The notes under the pieces were generated by a model. That model was not told the DNA's origin. It searched no databases and worked only from the letters and a program-made list of their open reading frames with translations. A program made the position numbers and the translations under genes. From contig JBCCXL010000009.1 of NCBI GenBank assembly GCA_039191605.1, positions 62,001 to 126,000 on the forward strand: a stretch of DNA of 64,000 nucleotides, in the 5' to 3' direction. The DNA is from JBCCXL01 sp039191605 (lineage in GTDB: Bacteria; Acidobacteriota; Thermoanaerobaculia; Multivoradales; JAHZIX01). Below are positions 58,886 through 64,000 of this stretch, one piece after another (within the stretch, counting starts at the first letter, position 1; every line of letters starts with the position of its first letter).

Positions 58886-61800
58886 CGGCGGACGATGTAG
58901 TCCATCGTGCGCTGACGGGGGGCGGCATCCCGCTGGCCGAGGCCCACCTCACGGATCGCCAGCGGATCGCCCTGCTGCTGGAAGGGGCCGCGCTGCTCAG
59001 TCATCTCCACGCTGCCGGTTGGCGGCCGGCGGAGGATTGGTCTGAGCCTCGTCTCGGACCCGACGGTTTGCGCTGTGGAGGGCGGCCCGGGAAGGATCCG
59101 GTGTTGCCTCAGGAGCGGCTGGGAGAGATGTTGCGGACCCTTTTCGGCGGGGTCCCGGCGGGGCGCGGACAGGCGAGGAAAATCGCTCGGCAGCTGGAGC
59201 GTAGCTGGCGCCAAAGGCTCACGTTGGAGTCGCCGGACATCGCCGTCGAGCGTCTGTTGCGGGCGGCTCCTTTCCTGTGGCGAGAAGCCTCGGCCTCAGC
59301 TCGCCAGGCTTTGGTTGCCGAGGTGCAGCGCAGAGGGCGGTGCCGGCTGAGGGTGGCTGGCCCAGGGGTATTTCGCCGCCGCCTGCTGGTGCGGACGGTG
59401 GATCGAGAGGGCCTGGAAGAGCTGCTGGCCTCTTCTCGGGCTCGAGAGCTGTGGCTGCTGCCGGGAGATGATCCCCTACAGCAAGCCCGGCGAGCCATTG
59501 CCGACGGGGTGGAGCACCTCGAAGGTGAGCTGCGCAATGCCTCGCAGCGACGCTCCTTAGCTCGGGTGGTGGCCAAGGCGGGGCGTTTCGAAGATGCCGT
59601 GGCGCTGCTGCACCGGATCCGAGGCCCGGAAGCGGCGCTGCTGCGGGTGCGGTGCCAGCTGCGCCTGGGGCAGCTGGGGGCCGCGGGGTTGGGGATTCGG
59701 CGGCTCGAGGATCGTTCCCTCAGTCCGCGGCAGGAGCTGGATCTGGCGAGCGTCGCTCTGCGCTGGGCCGGGCAGCGAGGCGAGCCTCAGCGTCGGGAAC
59801 AGTGGATGGCTCGGCTGGTCTCCCTAGAGAGGCGGCTAGAGCGCCGCCTGGAGCGGGGCCTGGAGCGGCGCCTTGAACGGGACCTTGAGCCGCGCCTAGA
59901 GGAGGGGGCGCCGGGTTCCTCGGAGAGCCTGGTGCTAGAGGTCCGGCTGGCGCGGGCTCGGGGGGCCTGGGATAGCGGCCGAAGAGAGCAGGTCGAGGCC
60001 TTGCTGCGGGCGAGCGAGGCGGCGCGGGAGGATCCGCGCATCGCCTGGCGCTGGCACCAGACCGCCGCCCTCGCGGCAATGCAGCGCCACGAGGCTGCCG
60101 CCGTTGTGGAGCACGCATCCCGCGCCCTTTCGCTAGCCCGTCGACAGCTTTCTCGATTCCGCGCCGCGGGTTTGTGGAACGACCTCGGTCTCGGCCGCGC
60201 GGCCACCGGGGATCTGGCCGGGGCGGAGCGTGCCTTCCTCCATGCCCAGCGCCTATTCGCCGGCTGTCAGGGGCCGAAGAGAACCACCCTGGCGCTCGCC
60301 AACCTAGCGGAGATCCGTCTGCGTAGAGGACGGCTGAAGGGGGTGGAAGCGGTTTTGGCGGCCACTCTGGAGAGCAATCGCGCGAGCGGGAACCAGCGGG
60401 GACTGGCCCAGGATCTCGAGCTCGCCGCCCGTCTCGAGCTGGTGCGGGGCCAGCCCCGCCTGGCCCTGGAGCGGCTGAGGCAGGCGGCGGAGGCCGCCGC
60501 GGCGACGGGGCTGGAGGATTGGCGCAGCGTCGAGCGCGGGGCGCTGGCGGCGCGGGCTCGCGGCTGGCTCGGCCAGCGGGAGGCGGCGGCCCGGGAGCTG
60601 GAGTCGACGGGGTTTCGCTACGGAGAGCTGGAGCTGGAGGAGCACGCCTCGGTAGCGGCCCTGGCGGGGCGCTGGGAGGCTGCGCTGGAGGCTGCCGAAG
60701 GCAGCTCCTGGTATGGGCTTTGGGAGGCCGCTTTTGAGGGGCGGCGGGCTGACGCTGAGCTGCTGGGCACCCTGGACGAGCTCGGCGCCTATCGATCCGC
60801 TCGTCTGGTGCTGGATCTCGAGTCGGTCTCGCCGGGAACTCTGCCGGGCTCGGTGCGTCAGCGGGCTGCGGCGGCCCTCTCTGCGGTTGGGGCGGTGGGT
60901 TTTGCCGAGCGTCTTCGGGGAGGGCATTCGAGCCCGCAGCCGTGGCGCGCGGTGAAGAGTTATCTCGCCTCGGATCGCCGGGATGTCGGGGCAGTGGCGC
61001 AGCTCTTCACCGCCGCTGGTTATGGGGAAGTGGCGGTGAGCTGGCGTCGGGGCCGGGGGCGCCTGCAGGGGGGGCGACTCTTCGGCGGCAGCGGAGGCTC
61101 AGAAGTCTTGAGAACGGAAACCCCTTACGGCGTGCTGGAAGCCAGCGCCGGCGAGATCGATGAGGTGCTAGAGACCCTGCTGGCCCTCGCCGCTCGGGAT
61201 CTCCCGCCGCCAAAGGCGGTGGTGGACTCCGTGGGGATGGTGGGGGAGTCTCCCGATCTGCTCTCCGCCCTCGCCCGTCTCGATCGTCTCGCCACCGGAG
61301 AGCTCCAGATCCTGATCCTCGGGGAGAGCGGTACCGGAAAGGAGCTGGCGGCGAGGCGAGTTCACGCCCTCAGCCCGCGGCGGGAGGGCCCCTTCCTGCC
61401 GGTGAATTGCGCTGCGCTTTCGGAAACCCTGGTGCTCTCCGATCTCTTCGGCCACCGACGGGGAGCCTTTACCGGAGCGGATCAAGATCGCGCCGGAGTC
61501 TTCGAGGCGGCCCAGGGCGGCGTAGTTTTCCTCGACGAGATTGGAGATCTGCCGCCACCAGCTCAGGGCATGTTGTTGAGAGTCTTGCAGGAGGGGGAGG
61601 TGCGACGCCTGGGGGAGTCCGAGGCCCGATCGGTAGACGTGCGGGTGCTGACCGCGACCCATCGAGATCTCAGCGCCATGGTGGCTGCCGGAACCTTTCG
61701 GCAAGATCTCTACTATCGTCTCGCTGGCGCTTGTGTCACCCTGCCTCCACTGAGGAAGCGGGAGGGGGATGTAGTGCTTCTTGCGGAACACCTTCTGATC

Positions 61801-62157
61801 CGCCAATCGGCGCCTTCGCCTCCTCCTCGGCTCTCGGCATCGGCGCGCGAAGCGCTGCGCCGCTACTCTTGGCCAGGCAATGTTCGTGAGCTCGAGAATG
61901 TCCTGCGTCGGGCGACCGCTCTCGCCGCTGGCGGAACCCTGGAAGAGGGCCATTTGGAGCTCTCCCCGCCGCCGTTGACGGCAGCGGAGGATTATCATCA
62001 GCAGGTGAAGGCCTTTCGTCGCCGCCTGGTCCTCGGAGCCCTGGAGGCTACCGGGGGGCGTCAGGCGGAGGCCGCCCGCCGCCTAGGAATCACTCGCCAG
62101 GCGCTGTCCTATCTGGTCAAGCAGCTGAAATTGATCCCTTCGCACTTTTCGACCTGA
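58882..62157 (+). CDS. Sigma-54-dependent activator with TPR sensor region and Fis-type HTH
   Basis: The C-terminal third is a sigma-54 activator AAA+ module: Walker A GESGTGKE at 814-821, the sigma-contact loop GAFTGA at 861-866, FLDEIGDLP, and WPGNVREL. A Fis-like helix-turn-helix (AARRLGITRQALSYL, near 1062-1076) follows. There is no receiver or PAS domain. Residues about 200-700 are TPR-like helical repeats. The first 100 residues include LLEGAALLSHLHAAGWRP and a DG-LR pattern, loosely like the C-lobe of a Ser/Thr kinase without catalytic residues (weak inference). At 315-342, LERR repeats form a charged helix coded by 12-bp units. It is coupled to aroA by ATGA. Target promoters were not found. 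Confidence 0.9.
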   Translation: MTADDVVHRALTGGGIPLAEAHLTDRQRIALLLEGAALLSHLHAAGWRPAEDWSEPRLGPDGLRCGGRPGKDPVLPQERLGEMLRTLFGGVPAGRGQARKIARQLERSWRQRLTLESPDIAVERLLRAAPFLWREASASARQALVAEVQRRGRCRLRVAGPGVFRRRLLVRTVDREGLEELLASSRARELWLLPGDDPLQQARRAIADGVEHLEGELRNASQRRSLARVVAKAGRFEDAVALLHRIRGPEAALLRVRCQLRLGQLGAAGLGIRRLEDRSLSPRQELDLASVALRWAGQRGEPQRREQWMARLVSLERRLERRLERGLERRLERDLEPRLEEGAPGSSESLVLEVRLARARGAWDSGRREQVEALLRASEAAREDPRIAWRWHQTAALAAMQRHEAAAVVEHASRALSLARRQLSRFRAAGLWNDLGLGRAATGDLAGAERAFLHAQRLFAGCQGPKRTTLALANLAEIRLRRGRLKGVEAVLAATLESNRASGNQRGLAQDLELAARLELVRGQPRLALERLRQAAEAAAATGLEDWRSVERGALAARARGWLGQREAAARELESTGFRYGELELEEHASVAALAGRWEAALEAAEGSSWYGLWEAAFEGRRADAELLGTLDELGAYRSARLVLDLESVSPGTLPGSVRQRAAAALSAVGAVGFAERLRGGHSSPQPWRAVKSYLASDRRDVGAVAQLFTAAGYGEVAVSWRRGRGRLQGGRLFGGSGGSEVLRTETPYGVLEASAGEIDEVLETLLALAARDLPPPKAVVDSVGMVGESPDLLSALARLDRLATGELQILILGESGTGKELAARRVHALSPRREGPFLPVNCAALSETLVLSDLFGHRRGAFTGADQDRAGVFEAAQGGVVFLDEIGDLPPPAQGMLLRVLQEGEVRRLGESEARSVDVRVLTATHRDLSAMVAAGTFRQDLYYRLAGACVTLPPLRKREGDVVLLAEHLLIRQSAPSPPPRLSASAREALRRYSWPGNVRELENVLRRATALAAGGTLEEGHLELSPPPLTAAEDYHQQVKAFRRRLVLGALEATGGRQAEAARRLGITRQALSYLVKQLKLIPSHFST
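59824..59907 (+). repeat. In-frame array, 7 units of 12 bp (LERR repeats)
   Basis: Seven 12-base units of type CTGGAGCGGCGC encode (L-E-R-x)7 within the sigma-54 activator. Codon choice varies between units, so the array is old or under protein-level selection. The peptide should form a charged helix or coiled coil. Confidence 0.85.
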
Positions 62158-62189
62158 GAGAATCCAGCGATCGATCTTTGATCGATCGC

Positions 62190-62349
62190 TTACCGAGGAG
62201 CAGATTTCCGAAAGTATTGCTCTCCGAGAGATTCGATCTCCGAGAGAATGTTCCTCCGAGAGCTCGGGCGTCCGAAGCTACGTCGCTGAGAAGTCAAGTC
62301 GCTGAGAAGTCACGTCGCTGGGAAGTCACGTCGCTGGGAAATCGTGCTA
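62190..62349 (+). repeat. Degenerate tandem array, 10 units of 16 bp
   Basis: Ten 16-base units occupy 62190-62349 with no break in period. Units 3 to 5 start CTCCGAGAG; units 7 and 8 start CTGAGAAGTCA; units 9 and 10 start CTGGGAA. The consensus therefore shifts gradually along the array. The array fills most of the 241-bp gap between the sigma-54 activator and the permease gene. Confidence 0.9.
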
Positions 62350-62398
62350 CCAGGGGGCGCTAACAGATCGCCTCACCTTTACTGAGTCCAAATCATCC

Positions 62399-63328
62399 AT
62401 GCTCCGTCACCTTCTTTCCCGTTTGCTCCAGGCTCTTCCCATCGCGCTGCTGGTGGCGTCGCTGGTGTTTTCTCTCATCCACCTGATTCCCGGGGATCCG
62501 GTGGAGATCATGTTGGGAGAAGGTGCTCAGGCCGCTGATGTAGAGGCTCTGAGGGAACGATTGGGGCTGAATCGCCCTCTGACAGAGCAATATTTGGAGT
62601 TCATGAGCGGTCTGTTGCGGGGCGATCTCGGAGACTCCATTCACTACGATCGGCCGGTGAGCGCGATCTTGATGGAACACTACCCGGCGACTCTAGAGCT
62701 GGCGATGGCGAGCCTGCTGGTGGCGCTCTTGATCTCCTTTCCGTTGGGGATCTTTGCTGCGTTAGGGCGAGATGGGCCGATCGATCATCTCTCTCGGGGT
62801 ACCGCCCTCTTAGGCGTTTCGATGCCTAATTTTTGGCTTGGACCGATGCTGATTCTGGTGTTTTCGATCTACTGGAATTGGTTTCCGGTCTCCGGACGAG
62901 ACGGCTTGATCTCCCTGGTGCTGCCGGCGGTCACCCTGGGCACCGCGCTCTCCGGCCTGCTGACCCGCATGGTGCGTTCGTCGATGGTGGAGGAGCTGGA
63001 TCGGCCGTATATGACGACCGCCCGGGCCAAGGGTTTGGGTGCTTCGGCGGTGGTGCTGCGGCATGCGCTGCAGAACGCGCTGATCCCGGTGGTCACGGTG
63101 GTGGGGCTGCAGTTCGGCGCGCTGCTCACCGGAGCCATCATCACCGAGACGATCTTCTCGTGGCCGGGCATCGGTCGCTTGCTGATCCAGGCGATTCGCC
63201 TGCGGGATTATCCGTTGATCCAGGGCGGCGTGTTGCTCATCGCCGTGACCTATGTGGTGGTGAATCTGGCGACGGATCTGCTCTACGCAGTGCTCGATCC
63301 GCGCATTCGGCGCTCATCGTCGGTGTAG
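62399..63328 (+). CDS. Peptide/nickel-type ABC transporter permease (DppB-like)
   Basis: The 309-residue inner-membrane permease has six hydrophobic segments. The N-terminal pattern LLQALPIALLVASLVFSLIHLIPGDPVEIMLG is the signature of DppB/OppB/NikB proteins, and RERLGLNRPLTEQYLEFMSGLLRGDLGDSI follows. The ATPase-docking EAA loop reads TTARAKGLGASAVVLRHALQNALIP, and the end has TDLLYAVLDPRIR, also characteristic. The ligand (peptide, nickel or sugar) cannot be read from a permease. It is followed by a dppC-like gene 145 nt downstream; substrate-binding protein and ATPases should lie beyond the window. Confidence 0.93.
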   Translation: MLRHLLSRLLQALPIALLVASLVFSLIHLIPGDPVEIMLGEGAQAADVEALRERLGLNRPLTEQYLEFMSGLLRGDLGDSIHYDRPVSAILMEHYPATLELAMASLLVALLISFPLGIFAALGRDGPIDHLSRGTALLGVSMPNFWLGPMLILVFSIYWNWFPVSGRDGLISLVLPAVTLGTALSGLLTRMVRSSMVEELDRPYMTTARAKGLGASAVVLRHALQNALIPVVTVVGLQFGALLTGAIITETIFSWPGIGRLLIQAIRLRDYPLIQGGVLLIAVTYVVVNLATDLLYAVLDPRIRRSSSV

Positions 63329-63378
63329 GAACCGCGGTGTAGGAGATTCGGTTTAGGAGATGTTGTGAGTAGAGGATC
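63320..63378 (+). repeat. Tandem array, 4 units of 14-15 bp, spanning a stop codon
   Basis: TCGGTGTAGGAACC, GCGGTGTAGGAGATT, CGGTTTAGGAGATGT and TGTGAGTAGAGGATC follow each other. The first unit contains the TAG stop of the dppB-like gene (63326-63328). Confidence 0.8.
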
Positions 63379-63473
63379 CCTAGGACAGCTCGCCGCAAAG
63401 CAACGGCTCGAATCAGCGAGCCTGCCTCAAGCCCGAGGGGTAGGACCTTCCCCATGGTCTTGGAGGGGGGGCG

Positions 63474-64000
63474 ATGAGTAGTTTCGGCACTACATCCCCG
63501 CGGGGCTTCGGTTTCTGGCTCGGGGTGACGATTCTCTCCGTCGTCTTTCTCGCCGCTGTCGCTGCCCCTTGGCTCGCTCCTTACGATCCGGCGGAGCAAT
63601 TCTTGGAGCGTCGTCTGGAGCCCCCTTCTTGGAGTCATTGGCTGGGCCTCGACGAATTAGGGCGCGATATCACCTCCCGCATGCTCTACGGTGCGAGGAT
63701 CTCCGTCGGTGTTGGTCTCGCGGTGGTGTTCGGAGCCGGGGCCGTGGGGACCCTCATCGGCACCTTAGCGGGCTATTTCCGGGGGCGTCTGGACGCCGTG
63801 GTGATGCGCATCGCCGATGTCTTTCTCGCCTTTCCCGGCATTCTTCTGGCGATCGCCTTAGTGGCGGTGCTGGGGCCGGCGCTGGAGCACGTGGTGCTGG
63901 CGCTGGTGGTCATCGGCTGGGTGGGTTATGCCCGTTTGGTGCGGGGGCAGGTGCTGCGCCTGCGGGAGGAGGATTACGTTCTGGCTGCTCGCAGCGCCGG
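63474..64000 (+). CDS. Peptide-type ABC transporter permease (DppC-like), 3-prime truncated by window
   Basis: The frame opens at ATG 63474 behind a strong site (GGAGGGGGGG ending 1-2 nt before the start) and stays open to the last base. The visible 175 residues are a DppC-type permease: a first span (WLGVTILSVVFLAAVAAPWLAP), then YDPAEQFLERRLEPPSWSHWLGLDELGRDITSRMLYGARISVGVG. That stretch contains the family-specific LGxDxxGRD motif. Further spans and the beginning of the EAA loop (EEDYVLAARSAG) follow. It pairs with the dppB-like permease to form the transmembrane channel; about 110 residues are missing. Confidence 0.92.
   Translation, partial: MSSFGTTSPRGFGFWLGVTILSVVFLAAVAAPWLAPYDPAEQFLERRLEPPSWSHWLGLDELGRDITSRMLYGARISVGVGLAVVFGAGAVGTLIGTLAGYFRGRLDAVVMRIADVFLAFPGILLAIALVAVLGPALEHVVLALVVIGWVGYARLVRGQVLRLREEDYVLAARSA

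Noticed and set aside
62190..62349. CRISPR array
   Set aside because: Units are directly adjacent with no spacers, are only 16 bp and diverge along the array; no cas gene is in the window.
887..63378. Dispersed repeat family (REP/BIME or IS remnants) behind the spacer repeats
   Set aside because: Units at different loci are unrelated in sequence and lack terminal inverted repeats or transposase remnants.

Overview
The window is a high-GC, gene-dense bacterial chromosome segment with no phage, insertion sequence, CRISPR array, rRNA or tRNA that I could recognise. It looks like a Gram-negative chromosome. It carries an RlpA lipoprotein, an LpxH-like hydrolase, UDP-sugar enzymes for surface glycans, ClpS/ClpA, Lhr and a sigma-54 activator. 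Several families (TPR proteins with a shared C-terminal WLEG signature, secreted VCBS-repeat proteins, a beta-propeller fused to c-type haem sites, a DUF3516 helicase) remind me of Acidobacteriota, probably near Thermoanaerobaculia. That placement is inference from family flavour, not from a marker gene.

Layout. 1-6 kb: tail of a GATase-fold protein, trmH, glycerate 2-kinase, a polysaccharide pyruvyl transferase, a PspC-domain protein and an M50-like membrane protease. 6-9 kb: clpS-clpA. 9-15 kb: an aspartoacylase-family hydrolase, a MerR/B12-binding regulator behind a near-consensus promoter, an omega-amidase-like nitrilase, an FHA protein and a TPR protein. 15-21 kb: giant helicase lhr followed by a SMUG1 uracil-DNA glycosylase. 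21-30 kb: a second TPR protein, then a leftward set (PLP enzyme, DUF3516 helicase, TMTC-like TPR membrane protein, EamA exporter). 30-38 kb: a secreted protein, purB-rlpA, and a 1118-residue secreted propeller/dihaem protein. 38-47 kb: an alkyltransferase-like DNA sensor, a translationally coupled pair of unknown membrane proteins, and a coupled pair of secreted VCBS proteins. 47-53 kb: VOC protein, TVP38 protein, a YggX-like protein with four cysteines, and three UDP-sugar genes (UDP-glucuronate 4-epimerase, UDP-glucose dehydrogenase, UDP-glucuronate decarboxylase). 53-62 kb: plsC, then a tight collinear run mrp, LpxH-like hydrolase, MBL hydrolase, aroA, and a TPR-containing sigma-54 activator. 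62-64 kb: dppB-like and dppC-like permeases, the latter cut by the window end.

The most unusual feature is not a gene. Many intergenic gaps, and several gene ends, consist of short degenerate tandem arrays with periods mostly of 14-17 bp (range 10-26). Each locus has its own unrelated unit, and where I compared copies, neighbouring ones resemble each other most. Arrays run straight through start or stop codons, and in a few places they sit inside coding sequence as in-frame amino-acid repeats (YPASK, TPEMP, LERR). The clearest are 10 units of 16 bp at 62190-62349, 9 units of 15 bp at 26051-26185 and 8 units of 15 bp at 887-1006. This looks like a recurrent local duplication process that shapes spacers and adds peptide to gene ends.

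All boundaries, alignments and motif positions were read by eye; no search or structure prediction was run.
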